NCBI GenBank assembly: GCA_017608345.1
Contig: JAFCGA010000007.1
Coordinates: 1-64,000, forward strand
Length of the DNA: 64,000 nt
Origin: Candidatus Pacearchaeota archaeon
GTDB lineage: Archaea; Nanobdellota; Nanobdellia; UBA10117; JAFCGA01
Direction: 5' to 3'
Shown here: positions 1-8,508 of the stretch, piece by piece
How the letters are laid out: every line of letters starts with the position of its first letter
Numbering within the stretch: position 1 is the stretch's first letter
Position numbers and translations under genes: made by a program
The notes under the pieces: generated by a model
Seen by the model: only the letters and a program-made list of their open reading frames with translations
What the model was told of the DNA's origin: nothing
The model's database searches: none

Positions 1-586
1 AGAGATTACCCCTTCCTGCATTGTTCTGAAGCTGCTTAATACTCTGCGCCTTTTTATGATTACTTAGCTGTGCGTTTATTCTCTTCATTATTTGTTCTTC
101 AGGCAAGTCTCCACCACCTAATCTATGGATCTGAGTCGCATAGCTACTAGTAATTAGCAAGGCATTGTAATCTATCGCAGACAAGAAGCCATCTTCTGCT
201 AGTAAAGCCCATTCAACTAGGACTAATCCCAATTCACTTGCTATTTTAGTTTGCAAGGATTCATGTATTGCTGGATAAACCGTCTGCTTAAAATAATACA
301 TCTCATTCGGACTCTGAAAAATGATTTGCGATAGTTTTAATCTATCTATAGAAGTATCTTTATTAATTAGCTCGCTTCCTAATTTTGCTGAGAGCTCTCC
401 TCGCAGATAATAATAATCTGGATTTGTGCTTAAAATATCTCTCCTAATATCATCTATGCTATGATAAGGCATGCTAAGTCCATGTTTTCTAGCACATTGA
501 ATTAGTTTGTTGCAAGTATATGTTTTTCCACATGCAATCGAACCAGTTACTCCCAGTAAATAAGTTCCGGAATTTAATCTGCTCAC
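1..586 (-). CDS. Dephospho-CoA kinase-like P-loop kinase (3' part outside window)
   Basis: The reading frame starts at GTG 584-586 behind an AGGAG-type site and runs off the left edge, giving 195 codons without a stop. Near the N-terminus it has GVTGSIACGKT, a Walker A loop of the CoaE pattern although the usual S-G-K is C-G-K. An SIDDIRRD segment follows where CoaE has its conserved aspartates, and later segments (QTVYPAIHES, LVLVEWALLAED) match the CoaE layout. CoaE phosphorylates dephospho-CoA in the last step of CoA synthesis. It lies 14 bp downstream of the radical SAM gene and is probably cotranscribed. The family is fairly clear. The substrate is uncertain because archaea usually use an unrelated dephospho-CoA kinase. 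Confidence 0.7.
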   Translation of the reverse strand, partial: MSRLNSGTYLLGVTGSIACGKTYTCNKLIQCARKHGLSMPYHSIDDIRRDILSTNPDYYYLRGELSAKLGSELINKDTSIDRLKLSQIIFQSPNEMYYFKQTVYPAIHESLQTKIASELGLVLVEWALLAEDGFLSAIDYNALLITSSYATQIHRLGGGDLPEEQIMKRINAQLSNHKKAQSIKQLQNNAGRGNL

Positions 587-600
587 TCGCTCCTTGGATA

Positions 601-1986
601 TCATCTATGCACCTCCCAATTTATACCATATTTGGCAGGACAGAAGGATATAAACTTCATCTGAGGATTTTTCTGCTTTAACTTAGCTAAACTTCTCCAT
701 TCTGCCGCATCTCTAATTGCTAAGTAGCCTTTTTTCTGGAGCTCCTGAGTTAAGTAAGACACATCAGCGGTGATCTGCTCAGGACTACAAATAGATAATT
801 TCGAATCCGGCTGACTATGATGTATATACTGAGAAGGAATAGCACCGTCAGGTTTAGGACATAATTCAGTACCTGCTCTTAGTGATAAGTAGTGAGCTCT
901 GATTTCATCTGACTCAGTATTCAGAATAAGATTAATTGTATCCCGTAAGTCCAGTTCGGTGGTTCCAGGTAGATCAAAAATCCAGCTAGTTCTAACTCTT
1001 AAACCAGCATTCTTTGTTTCATTTAATACTCTTTTAATTTGCGCAGGAGTAATTCGTTTGTGTATGCTATCTAATATTCTCTGGCTTCCAGATTCTGCAC
1101 CATAGTGAATCCATCTGAAGCCTGCTTTGTACATCTGCGCCATTACTCCTTTGTTGTATGCTGAGATTGTTCCTAAGCAGCCGAAAGTTGCTTCGAGGCC
1201 CCTGTCAATTATCTCCTGAGATATCCGCTGCATCCTGCTTTTATTTGCAGTTGCATTATCATCTAAGAATAGAATTTTCTTGGCGCCGTGCTCCGCAATA
1301 AGATGCTCCAGCTCATTAGCGACATTTTCTGGACTTCTCGATCTCCAACCGCACCAGTAGTTAGGTGTAGCGCAAAAGCTGCATTTTCCAGGGCAGCCTC
1401 TGCTAGACCAGATCGTCCTTACGTCAATGTAATCTGCTAAATCCACTAAGCTTCTGTCTGGAATCGGCAGGGAATCTAAATTCATTTTATCTAATCTAAC
1501 TGCAGTGGTTCTCACTTGCTGATCGTAGTGATAGGATATTCCCCGAATCTTTGACAAGTTTTTTTGCGACCAGTCTGTAAGTTTAAGCAAATCAGAAGAT
1601 ACTGACTCTATTTCTCCATTTATTATTACATCTGCACCGTTATCTAAGAACGCTGCGGGGAAGTATTTCGGAGTCTTTCCACCAATAACAACACGCGAAC
1701 CGTAATTCTTTGCTAGACGAGAGATTTGATTTACTCCAAGAATTGCCTTTGAAGTATGGAGAGGAATATGATAATCAAAGGGGATTATTGTTAACTCTGG
1801 CTGAAACGACTTTAATATTCCACTAATTGACGCTGGAGCCATCTGCTTTACATCCATATCGATAACTCGCACGTCGCTTCCCAAACTCTGAGCATAAGTA
1901 GCTATAGTCAAAACATCAATCGGCTCGATTAGCAAGCTTTTTTCAGAAAATGGAAAATTAGGAGGGTTAATTACTAATGTTTTCAT
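601..1986 (-). CDS. B12-binding-domain radical SAM protein
   Basis: This 461-residue protein has an N-terminal cobalamin-binding-like Rossmann region (about residues 1-150, starting MKTLVINPPNFPF). A radical SAM domain follows, with its cluster motif CPGKCSFC at Cys198, Cys202 and Cys205. The pattern matches the large B12-radical SAM family, which includes methylases and ring-forming enzymes; the substrate cannot be read from sequence. The start overlaps the end of the upstream ribbon-helix-helix gene by 20 bp and has a GAGGAGG site inside that gene, so translation is probably coupled. The CoaE-like kinase gene follows 14 bp downstream, suggesting a three-gene operon. Confidence 0.88.
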   Translation of the reverse strand: MKTLVINPPNFPFSEKSLLIEPIDVLTIATYAQSLGSDVRVIDMDVKQMAPASISGILKSFQPELTIIPFDYHIPLHTSKAILGVNQISRLAKNYGSRVVIGGKTPKYFPAAFLDNGADVIINGEIESVSSDLLKLTDWSQKNLSKIRGISYHYDQQVRTTAVRLDKMNLDSLPIPDRSLVDLADYIDVRTIWSSRGCPGKCSFCATPNYWCGWRSRSPENVANELEHLIAEHGAKKILFLDDNATANKSRMQRISQEIIDRGLEATFGCLGTISAYNKGVMAQMYKAGFRWIHYGAESGSQRILDSIHKRITPAQIKRVLNETKNAGLRVRTSWIFDLPGTTELDLRDTINLILNTESDEIRAHYLSLRAGTELCPKPDGAIPSQYIHHSQPDSKLSICSPEQITADVSYLTQELQKKGYLAIRDAAEWRSLAKLKQKNPQMKFISFCPAKYGINWEVHR

Positions 1987-2122
1987 TTTCTACCTCCTCA
2001 AGAAGTTTTCGGACAGCGAACTCAAATAAGTGTGATTTGTTCCTAAACGAGCCATCCTCCAATTTTCTCTTTACCCGAAGAAGAAGTTCTTCCTCAATGG
2101 TGATGCTGACCTGTGTTTTCAT
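1967..2122 (-). CDS. Small ribbon-helix-helix (CopG/Arc-like) protein
   Basis: This is a 51-codon gene starting at ATG 2120-2122. The product begins MKTQVSITIEEELLLRVKR and then has a charged helical segment with FRNKSHLFEFAVRKLLEE. That is the strand-helix-helix pattern of short RHH DNA-binding proteins, which bind DNA as dimers. It heads the operon with the B12-radical SAM protein and overlaps its start by 20 bp. An operon regulator or an antitoxin-like role is possible; no toxin partner is visible next to it. The fold call rests on pattern only. Confidence 0.7.
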   Translation of the reverse strand: MKTQVSITIEEELLLRVKRKLEDGSFRNKSHLFEFAVRKLLEEVENENISN

Positions 2123-2283
2123 GATGTAGTCTCCGCGTTTATCCTATTTCCTAATATATACATATAGTTGTAAAATTTATAGAAGTTTTTAGCAGTTTAT
2201 TGTCATACTAGTTGTATAAATCAGAACTACTTCATGGGAGGCATTTTCGGAAGTTTTAAAAAACAATTCTTTGAGATTAGCAT

Positions 2284-2826
2284 ATGAAAAAAGAGAAAAG
2301 AGTAATTGTTGAGGATATAGAATACATAGTCACTCGGCATCCTGTCTTTTGTACTTGTGAATGTTTCACCTGGACAGAAGGTGATAAAACTTATCGTTAT
2401 TACTTCGGAGACGCAGAAACTCCAGATCAAAAGGCGTGGATAGAGCGGGGAATGCTTCCGGGCGGTCAGGACTACGAAGAGCCACCTCATTATATTGGTA
2501 AGGGCTTAGATATTATTGTAGCTGATGAAGAATATATCTTTGCAATAAGACCTTCTTTCATTCAATATGGCTATCATAATATAGAACTCAGTGAAGACAA
2601 TGATTATTCTCAGAAAAAAGATCTCTCAGGTATTGGCTTTACTAAATACCTAACAGATAGGAGTGGGCCGCTGCCATTTGAAGGTAAATTCCCGGAAGTA
2701 CAACGCAGGAAAGCTGAAGTAATCTTCACTAATAAATCTAGACAAATAGAGAAAGTAAAAGAAAAAGTCAAAGCAGAAGAAACTCCGAAAAAAGAGCTTC
2801 CGCCCATAGATCTCTATTTATCATAA
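2284..2826 (+). CDS. Hypothetical protein, 180 aa
   Basis: I do not recognise a family. The protein is soluble and acidic, with a CTCECFTW segment near residue 30 and a very charged Lys/Glu-rich C-terminal third ending in ELPPIDLYLS. It stands alone on the plus strand, divergent from the RHH/radical SAM operon. The codon pattern and good spacing to its neighbours support a real gene; function unknown. Confidence 0.65.
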   Translation: MKKEKRVIVEDIEYIVTRHPVFCTCECFTWTEGDKTYRYYFGDAETPDQKAWIERGMLPGGQDYEEPPHYIGKGLDIIVADEEYIFAIRPSFIQYGYHNIELSEDNDYSQKKDLSGIGFTKYLTDRSGPLPFEGKFPEVQRRKAEVIFTNKSRQIEKVKEKVKAEETPKKELPPIDLYLS

Positions 2827-2877
2827 ACAAAATACTGCTAGAGAAAGCTTTTAATTACATTATAATCAATCCTAATT

Positions 2878-3816
2878 ATGGATAAAAAACTAAAACAAGC
2901 TCTAGAAAAGATGCACTACGAGCCAGTTGGCAATCACAGCGCAGTCTCTATCTGCACGTGGACAAAGAAAAGCCTACTGAATGAAGGTATCTGCTACAAA
3001 CAAAAGTTCTACGGAATTCGCTCGCATCTTTGCTGTCAGATATCGCCAGTTCTAGATTGTGATCAGCGCTGCGTGTTTTGCTGGCGGCCATGGGAGATTA
3101 GCTTTGGTAAGACTAACAAGTGGGACTCGCCAAAAGAGATTATTGACGGCTGTATTGCAGGTCAGATTCGCAAGTTGTCTGGCTTTGGAGGTAATGAAAA
3201 AGCGAACTTAGCGAAGTTCGAGGCTGCGCAAGAGCCGATGCACTTTGCAGTTTCGCTAACAGGAGAGCCAACTCTTTATCCGAAACTTCCGGAATTGATC
3301 AAAGAGCTGCACAAGCGAGGTAAGACTAGCTTCTTAGTTACTAATGGACAGCATCCAGAAGTGCTAGCTAAATTAAAGACGAAAAAGGCTCTTCCTACAC
3401 AGCTTTATGTCTCAATCGAAGCTCCGACTGAAGAGCTATTCAAGAGAATCGATCAACCGCTTAACAAAGATGCTTGGCGGAGGATAAATGAAACTCTTGA
3501 GATGTTGCCGAAATTAAATTGCAGAAAAGTATTACGACTAACGATGATTAAGGGTTTGAATGATTTTGGGATTAAAGAATGGGCTAAATTTATCAAGAAA
3601 GCAGGGCCCGCAATGTTAGAGATCAAGGCTTACATGTTTATCGGCGGCTCTAGAAAACGGCTAAAGAAAGAAAACATGCCGAGGCATAGCGAAGTTAAAG
3701 TATTTTCTAAAAAACTCGCTAAAGAGCTTGGCTGGAAAATACTTGATGAAAAGAAAGAATCTCGTGTGTTATTATTAGCTGAGAAGGATTTTGAAGGAAG
3801 GATTATGACTTTTTAA
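2878..3816 (+). CDS. taw1: tRNA 4-demethylwyosine synthase (Taw1/TYW1), radical SAM
   Basis: The 312-residue product matches archaeal Taw1, which condenses pyruvate with N1-methylguanosine at position 37 of tRNA-Phe to form the tricyclic 4-demethylwyosine core. The radical SAM cluster motif CDQRCVFCWRPW lies at Cys61, Cys65 and Cys68, preceded by further cysteines (HLCCQISP) of the type that hold the second cluster. SLTGEPTLYPKL and LVTNGQHPE are typical of the family. An A/T-rich promoter lies about 28 bp before the ATG. The 3' end overlaps the convergent neighbour by 14 bp. Length and motifs are normal for an archaeal Taw1 without the flavodoxin domain of eukaryotic TYW1. Confidence 0.95.
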   Translation: MDKKLKQALEKMHYEPVGNHSAVSICTWTKKSLLNEGICYKQKFYGIRSHLCCQISPVLDCDQRCVFCWRPWEISFGKTNKWDSPKEIIDGCIAGQIRKLSGFGGNEKANLAKFEAAQEPMHFAVSLTGEPTLYPKLPELIKELHKRGKTSFLVTNGQHPEVLAKLKTKKALPTQLYVSIEAPTEELFKRIDQPLNKDAWRRINETLEMLPKLNCRKVLRLTMIKGLNDFGIKEWAKFIKKAGPAMLEIKAYMFIGGSRKRLKKENMPRHSEVKVFSKKLAKELGWKILDEKKESRVLLLAEKDFEGRIMTF

Positions 3817-4249
3817 CTACATCCGCCGGAGTTTTCTCTAGTACAGCCTTAATATCATCAGAGCGCTCAGTGGATACATCTACTTGATATACTAGTGTGA
3901 GCTCGACTTCACCGCTATATCCTTCGAGAATTGCAGTTTCCATTTGATCTTCGAGTGTATCTCGATCACCGATTATCGGCTCGTCTAGTTTTATTGAATA
4001 ACCTACTGCTTGTCCAGGTTCGAGCTTTATAATGCGTTCTCTACAGTATACTGAACGCTTTCTCCTTAATTTCTTTGGAATCTCGTCCTCAGGTATTTGC
4101 TCAATCCGATATCCCCCACCAGTACAATATATTCTCTGACCGGGTTCAAGTTTTATCACTCGTTCTATCTGCGGTTTTCTTCTAGGTAGATCTAAAGGAG
4201 CTTTAAAGTAAACTGTATCGCCATTTCCCATTCTGTTTTGTTTCCCCAA
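3803..4249 (-). CDS. Hypothetical protein with dUTPase-like beta repeats
   Basis: The 148-residue product carries the phrase IKLEPGQ twice (about residues 30-37 and 72-79) and later EGYSGEVELTLVYQ. These resemble the 'LxPGE' and 'xGYxGxxxLxL' strands of the trimeric dUTPase/dCTP deaminase jelly-roll, but the uridine-binding and catalytic motifs are absent. A structural relative without that activity is possible; I cannot assign a function. An alternative start is Met7. It converges on taw1 with a 14-bp overlap. Confidence 0.55.
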   Translation of the reverse strand: MGKQNRMGNGDTVYFKAPLDLPRRKPQIERVIKLEPGQRIYCTGGGYRIEQIPEDEIPKKLRRKRSVYCRERIIKLEPGQAVGYSIKLDEPIIGDRDTLEDQMETAILEGYSGEVELTLVYQVDVSTERSDDIKAVLEKTPADVVKKS

Positions 4250-4371
4250 GAGCCGCTTTTAAACCTTACGATTTGTGTTATTTCATTAATTAACCTATCT
4301 AAATCTAAGATATAAACAATAAACAAACCTTAACACACGCTTCTTATTCTAAATTATACTCAGTATATACC

Positions 4372-4593
4372 TTACACTGAATAAGGACTCTTCGGCAGCA
4401 CATCGACTATGTATTTCGGGTGTGTATAGGGCATGTCGAAGATTGTCTTAAAGTCTCCAATTAGATTTGGGAGCAGCATGGCGAATTCCTCAGACTCCAA
4501 TCGAACTTGAAGATCCTCTTCTGCCGCTTCAAGCAATGCAAGCTGTCTCGCAGTTAACTCTTCATCGAGCTCGACCTTTAGAGCAATTGACAT
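4372..4593 (-). CDS. Hypothetical protein, 73 aa
   Basis: This small acidic protein is helical in its first half (VELDEELTARQLALLEAAEEDLQ is rich in Glu, Leu and Ala) with a Pro/Tyr-rich end. No family recognised. A T/A-rich stretch upstream of the ATG fits an archaeal promoter. It is divergent from the Trm112-like gene. Confidence 0.55.
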   Translation of the reverse strand: MSIALKVELDEELTARQLALLEAAEEDLQVRLESEEFAMLLPNLIGDFKTIFDMPYTHPKYIVDVLPKSPYSV

Positions 4594-4673
4594 ATAATCA
4601 CTATACGCCCAAACTATAAAATCTTACTGATTAAAATCCAAACTAATATAAAGCTTTCAGAGCAATTCATATT

Positions 4674-4886
4674 ATGGCAGAAACGCTATCAAAAGACATT
4701 CTAGATATAATTTGCTGCCCGATGGATAAAGCTGATCTGAAGTACAATAAAACCAAGAAGACACTCACCTGTACAAAGTGCAAATTCATTTATCCAATCA
4801 AAGAAGGAATTCCAGTTCTTTTGCCGCCAGACTTGCAAGATAAAGAAGACGTTGAGCTGAGCAAGAAAAACGGCTGGAAAGGGTAG
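4674..4886 (+). CDS. Trm112-family zinc protein (methyltransferase activator-like)
   Basis: The 70-residue protein has the Trm112/UPF0434 pattern: LDIICCPMDKADL, then LTCTKCKFIYPIKEGIPVLL, with one cysteine pair before and one after the beta hairpin. Trm112 proteins bind and activate several tRNA, rRNA and release-factor methyltransferases in eukaryotes and archaea. It is short and monocistronic, with a TATA-like AATATAAAG about 28 bp before the ATG, fitting a leaderless mRNA. Its partner methyltransferase is not in the immediate neighbourhood. Confidence 0.85.
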   Translation: MAETLSKDILDIICCPMDKADLKYNKTKKTLTCTKCKFIYPIKEGIPVLLPPDLQDKEDVELSKKNGWKG

Positions 4887-4897
4887 TTTGTTAAGAA

Positions 4898-4918
4898 CTC
4901 GCTTTTAGGAAAAGCGAG
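4898..4918. repeat. Perfect 9-bp hairpin with 3-nt loop
   Basis: CTCGCTTTT and AAAAGCGAG flank a 3-nt AGG loop, 12 bp after the stop of the Trm112-like gene. It could act as an RNA 3' end structure. It belongs to a set of perfect short-loop hairpins seen in spacers of this window. The rest of the 4919-5047 spacer shows no gene, only a weaker CGCTA/TAGCG inverted repeat. Confidence 0.7.
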
Positions 4919-5047
4919 GCCAAAAACTTAATAATTCGCTAGACAGAGGCGTGGGAGTAGCGCTTAGTAGAAGTCTAATCTAATTACTGTAATTAAATCA
5001 CATACTGGAAAGGATAGTCTTTTAAGAATTACCTTCGGCTTAGCCTT

Positions 5048-5464
5048 ATGGATGTTAAATACTCAATCCCTGAGGGCGCTAAAGCGAATTCTCAATTTTT
5101 TAGTAAGATTATAGAATATCTTGAGAACAATAGCGGAACTTTAGGAGAATGGCAAGAAGTTGGGGAAGTCTTCCGAGCAGACGGAGAGATAAAAAATAGC
5201 TCTAGCACTTATAACTTCAGCGTTATACTTCCTTCAACGGGATCTTATGCGCTACAGCGAGCAATAATAGCACCAAAAGAACTAACTAAAGGAATTCCAA
5301 CGCAAGTACAAATTATGTATGGGATTAAAACTGCTGTTGAAGTAGAAGAACCGATTGCAGTTGGATTCTTCATAAATCAAATGATGTTCGAGGGAGATTT
5401 AGTTAGAAAACTAGAGGACTTTGATACGCAAGTAACAGAATATATTCATAAACTCTCCGTGTAG
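5048..5464 (+). CDS. Hypothetical protein, 138 aa
   Basis: No family recognised. The protein looks like a single soluble alpha/beta domain, with a helix-rich N-terminus (NSQFFSKIIEYLENN), alternating beta segments and a C-terminal helix. TTTTAAG about 28 bp before the ATG suggests a leaderless transcript. The tRNA-Ser gene starts 47 bp downstream with its own promoter. Confidence 0.6.
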   Translation: MDVKYSIPEGAKANSQFFSKIIEYLENNSGTLGEWQEVGEVFRADGEIKNSSSTYNFSVILPSTGSYALQRAIIAPKELTKGIPTQVQIMYGIKTAVEVEEPIAVGFFINQMMFEGDLVRKLEDFDTQVTEYIHKLSV

Positions 5465-5481
5465 AGAACTAGCGCATACTT

Positions 5482-5489
5482 TTTAAATA
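5482..5489 (+). promoter_or_regulatory. TATA box of tRNA-Ser
   Basis: TTTAAATA is centred about 26.5 bp before the first nucleotide of the mature tRNA-Ser. In archaea that distance places the transcription start at or next to the mature 5' end, so this tRNA may be made with no 5' leader. Confidence 0.7.
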
Positions 5490-5511
5490 CGAATTTTATT
5501 AATTCTATTGT

Positions 5512-5628
5512 GCCGGGATCGCTTAATCTGGTCCTGCCCTGCTCGTTAGAGCAAGGGAGCAGAAAATAGCGCTGGCCTTGAAAGCCAGTTTCCGAAAGGA
5601 TATGTAAGTTCAAATCTTGCTCCCGGCG
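5512..5628 (+). tRNA. tRNA-Ser(UGA) with a D-loop insertion
   Basis: The acceptor stem pairs GCCGGGA (5512-5518) with TCCCGGC (5621-5627), followed by discriminator G, as expected for serine. The anticodon stem is CTGGC/GCCAG with anticodon TGA at 5579-5581. A short variable arm (TCC/GGA) and a normal T-arm (GTAAG-TTCAAAT-CTTGC) follow. Between the AATCTGGT of the D-loop and the 3' D-stem lie about 30 extra nucleotides folding as CTGC/GCAG, CCT/AGG and GCTC/GAGC around a GTTA loop, ending GAAAAT. I read this as an intron at a non-canonical D-loop site; exact splice points cannot be fixed by eye. CCA is not encoded. Confidence 0.85.
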
Positions 5629-5691
5629 CATTCTAATTATATTCTGGGCTTCTGAAATCCTTAAAAGCTTTACTCGCTAAAGAAGATTAAG

Positions 5692-6468
5692 ATGAAAAAT
5701 AATAATCTGCTATACAGATTCAAGACTTGCATGCTCGGCAGCAGAGGTGTTGGTAAAACTGCAATGGTTCGAAGATATGTACGTGATCCGGTACCAGATT
5801 CGTGGCTAACTACGATTGGTACTAAAATAGTAATGAGAAATGAAAGGGATATTGATCTATCTGATCCGCTATGTATGGGAGTTTATGGGCAGAAGAAAGC
5901 AGATACAACACTGTTTATCTGGGATATAAACCACGAAGTATGCCGAGACGCTTTGATGGAGCTATTTTTTAAGGGAGCGAGAAGTGCTTTGTTTGTAGTT
6001 GATAGCACACACAAAGAAGCCCTGAAAACAATTGATCAAAATATAAAACTGTTCTATAATTCTATCGGGCCAACACCAATGGTTTTCGCAGCAGCGAAAT
6101 ATGACACGTGGTCATTAATTCGAGACAGACTAGCTGGAAGAAAAATTGACGGCGAAGCACTGGAAGAAATGGTTCAAAATTCACTGCATAATCTTAAAAT
6201 GGAAGAAGCTTGGACAGAGGCGCAAGTCGACTATATTAATGAGATACTAGAAGAAATTGACCCACACAATCCCAGCAGAATAGATCCAGGTAGTGTACTT
6301 TATAATGAAGATTTAGAAGAAATATCTAAATTAGGAGACGTTGATAAAACAGGTTATTCTGCTCCACAGTTCTTTACGAGCGCATTTACAGGACAGAATA
6401 TTGAGGACGCATTCAGGACTATAGCAAAAGAAATGTTAATGGGTACACGCGCGGCTAATCCTTCCTAG
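5692..6468 (+). CDS. Rab/Ras-like small GTPase
   Basis: The 258-residue protein has the G1 P-loop GSRGVGKT (residues 16-23), a switch-like TTIGTK segment, LFIWDINHE where Ras-like proteins have WDTAGQ, FAAAKYD for the G4 motif (N/TKxD) and TSAF for G5. The G3 motif lacks the usual Gly and Gln, so GTP hydrolysis may be slow or partner-dependent. A roughly 60-residue insertion lies between G4 and G5. Ras-like GTPases occur in many archaea, including DPANN; the partner is unknown. The 3' end overlaps pyrG by 14 bp in convergent orientation. Confidence 0.85.
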   Translation: MKNNNLLYRFKTCMLGSRGVGKTAMVRRYVRDPVPDSWLTTIGTKIVMRNERDIDLSDPLCMGVYGQKKADTTLFIWDINHEVCRDALMELFFKGARSALFVVDSTHKEALKTIDQNIKLFYNSIGPTPMVFAAAKYDTWSLIRDRLAGRKIDGEALEEMVQNSLHNLKMEEAWTEAQVDYINEILEEIDPHNPSRIDPGSVLYNEDLEEISKLGDVDKTGYSAPQFFTSAFTGQNIEDAFRTIAKEMLMGTRAANPS

Positions 6469-8062
6469 CAATAGCTGCCTTTATCAACCCGACAAAAAGA
6501 GGTCTCGGCCGCAGTGGCCTAGATTTAAACTCTGGATGACCTTGCGTGCCAACAAAATAAGGATGATCTTTCAGTTCCATAAATTCCATAAGAACTCTAT
6601 CTGGCGAAACTCCGGAAAAAAATACTCCTGCTTTCTCTAGCTCGGAAATAAAGCGCGGATTAACTTCGTAGCGATGTCTGTGCCGCTCAGATACGTCTTC
6701 AGACCCATATAATTCATGAATTTTTGTTCCAGATTTCAACTTAGCAGGATATGCACCGAGCCGCATAGTACCGCCATAGTTAAGCTGTTTCATATACGCT
6801 CGCTGTTCTTCTAAAAAATCGATAATAGCAACAGATGGATCGCAGTGCATCTCAATAGAATTAGCACCTTCAATTCCAAGGACATTTCTAGCAATCTCAA
6901 TCAGAGCTATCTGCATGCCATAGCAAATACCGAGATACGGAAGCTTATTTTCTCTGCAATATTTTGCGGTCAAAATCATTCCTTCTGTTCCGTCCTTACC
7001 GAATCCAGGTGTTCCGATTATGCAGTCGAACTCGGCCAGACTAGCTGTTCCATCTCGCTCGATTATTTGCGAAGGAATCTGCTTGATTAATGGTCTAGCT
7101 CCGAGGCTAGCTGCTGCGTGTTTTACTGCTTCGAGTATTGAAATATAAACATCTGCGTGTTCGCTAGCGCCACTAGCGACGTATTTTCCAATAATTCCAA
7201 CTTTAACTATACGCTCAGAACTTTTTAGAACTTCAACGAATTTGCTCCATTCAGATAAATCAAACGGCTTATCTTCAAGACCGAAATGTTCGATCAGCTT
7301 TTTCCCTAGACCTTGCTTCTCAAACAGCAACGGAACCTCATATATGCAACTAACGTCGGGATCATCAATAACCCTCTCCCGATCAATAAAGCAGCGTTGA
7401 GAGATTATCCACTTGCGCGGACCATCTACAGGAATCTCTGCGCGAGTTATTACGAAATCAGGCATTATTCCTAGCTCTCTTAGTCTAGCAACTGCGTGTT
7501 GCGTTGGCTTCGTCTTGAGTTCGCCAACATTTCTAAGAAATGGAAGGTACGTAACCATCAAATAAACAGCAGGGTATTCCCTGCCGAGCTCTCGGATTGC
7601 GTGCAAGAATACTAAATTTTCAATGTCGCCAGTAGTTCCGCCAACTTCTACAATGCAAAAATCAAAATCCTTAGCCGCAGCGAGAATTCTTGCTTTGATC
7701 TCGTTAGGAATATCAGGAATAACTTCAACATCTCGGCCGTCATATTCTAACCGCCGCTCTCTTTCAATCACAGCTTTGTAAACTTGGCCAGTAGTGATAT
7801 TATTCTGCTTAGGAATATTAATATCCAAGAACCGCTCGTAATTTCCGAGATCTTGATCAATCTCGCCACCGTCTTCAGTAACCCATACTTCTCCATGCTC
7901 TGTTGGTCGTAAAGTTCCTGCATCGATATTAATATACGGATCAATCTTGACTGCGGTTACTGAAAAACCTCTCGCTTTGAGTAACTTTCCTACAGATGCT
8001 GAAACAACGCCTTTACCTAGCCCCGAGAGAACTCCGCCAATTACAAATATGAATCTTGTCAT
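6455..8062 (-). CDS. pyrG: CTP synthase
   Basis: The 535-residue protein converts UTP to CTP using ATP and glutamine. The N-terminal synthetase domain starts MTRFIFVIGGVLSGLGKGVVSAS (P-loop) and continues with KIDPYINIDAGT and EVGGTTGDIE. The C-terminal glutaminase domain has the nucleophile Cys in GICYGMQ and the His-Glu pair in GTQGHPEF. Length and order are normal for the family. It is a single gene on the minus strand, and the convergent Rab-like gene overlaps its end. Confidence 0.98.
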   Translation of the reverse strand: MTRFIFVIGGVLSGLGKGVVSASVGKLLKARGFSVTAVKIDPYINIDAGTLRPTEHGEVWVTEDGGEIDQDLGNYERFLDINIPKQNNITTGQVYKAVIERERRLEYDGRDVEVIPDIPNEIKARILAAAKDFDFCIVEVGGTTGDIENLVFLHAIRELGREYPAVYLMVTYLPFLRNVGELKTKPTQHAVARLRELGIMPDFVITRAEIPVDGPRKWIISQRCFIDRERVIDDPDVSCIYEVPLLFEKQGLGKKLIEHFGLEDKPFDLSEWSKFVEVLKSSERIVKVGIIGKYVASGASEHADVYISILEAVKHAAASLGARPLIKQIPSQIIERDGTASLAEFDCIIGTPGFGKDGTEGMILTAKYCRENKLPYLGICYGMQIALIEIARNVLGIEGANSIEMHCDPSVAIIDFLEEQRAYMKQLNYGGTMRLGAYPAKLKSGTKIHELYGSEDVSERHRHRYEVNPRFISELEKAGVFFSGVSPDRVLMEFMELKDHPYFVGTQGHPEFKSRPLRPRPLFVGLIKAAIARKD

Positions 8063-8118
8063 AAAACATAATATTTTAAAGCTAATAAAAGGTTTTATTT
8101 AGAGGAGACCTTAAGATC

Positions 8119-8436
8119 ATGAAAAAAATAGTAGCTAAAGGAATTGGAACAAGAGTTGTGGTTCCGCATAAATACCGAATTCATCTTACTTTTAGCGCAG
8201 ATACAGATATTTCCCCCCTGCTTGCTAAATTAGTTCCGAAAAGAAAGGAAGATATTGTAGCACTGGCTAGCAAGATCGATATGGATCATCCAGATCTATT
8301 TGACGTTCTCAATCTAGATAGCGAATACTATTTTGATATCTTTGTAAGTAAAAAACAAAAAACATTCACGCTTATTATCGGCCACATGAAAAAGAGTAAG
8401 CTAGTTGAGATTTCAGAGAAATATATTTCTTTCTGA
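8119..8436 (+). CDS. Hypothetical protein, 105 aa
   Basis: No family recognised. The small soluble protein is basic at the N-terminus, with alternating beta strands and a Lys-rich C-terminal hairpin. A GAGGAG site lies about 17 nt before the ATG. It is divergent from pyrG across a 56-bp spacer. Confidence 0.6.
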   Translation: MKKIVAKGIGTRVVVPHKYRIHLTFSADTDISPLLAKLVPKRKEDIVALASKIDMDHPDLFDVLNLDSEYYFDIFVSKKQKTFTLIIGHMKKSKLVEISEKYISF

Positions 8437-8508
8437 TCGATTGATACACGATTATCATCTCTGCATACTATAAATATTTAAAAATATGTTAAGACTAGAC
8501 CCAATACA

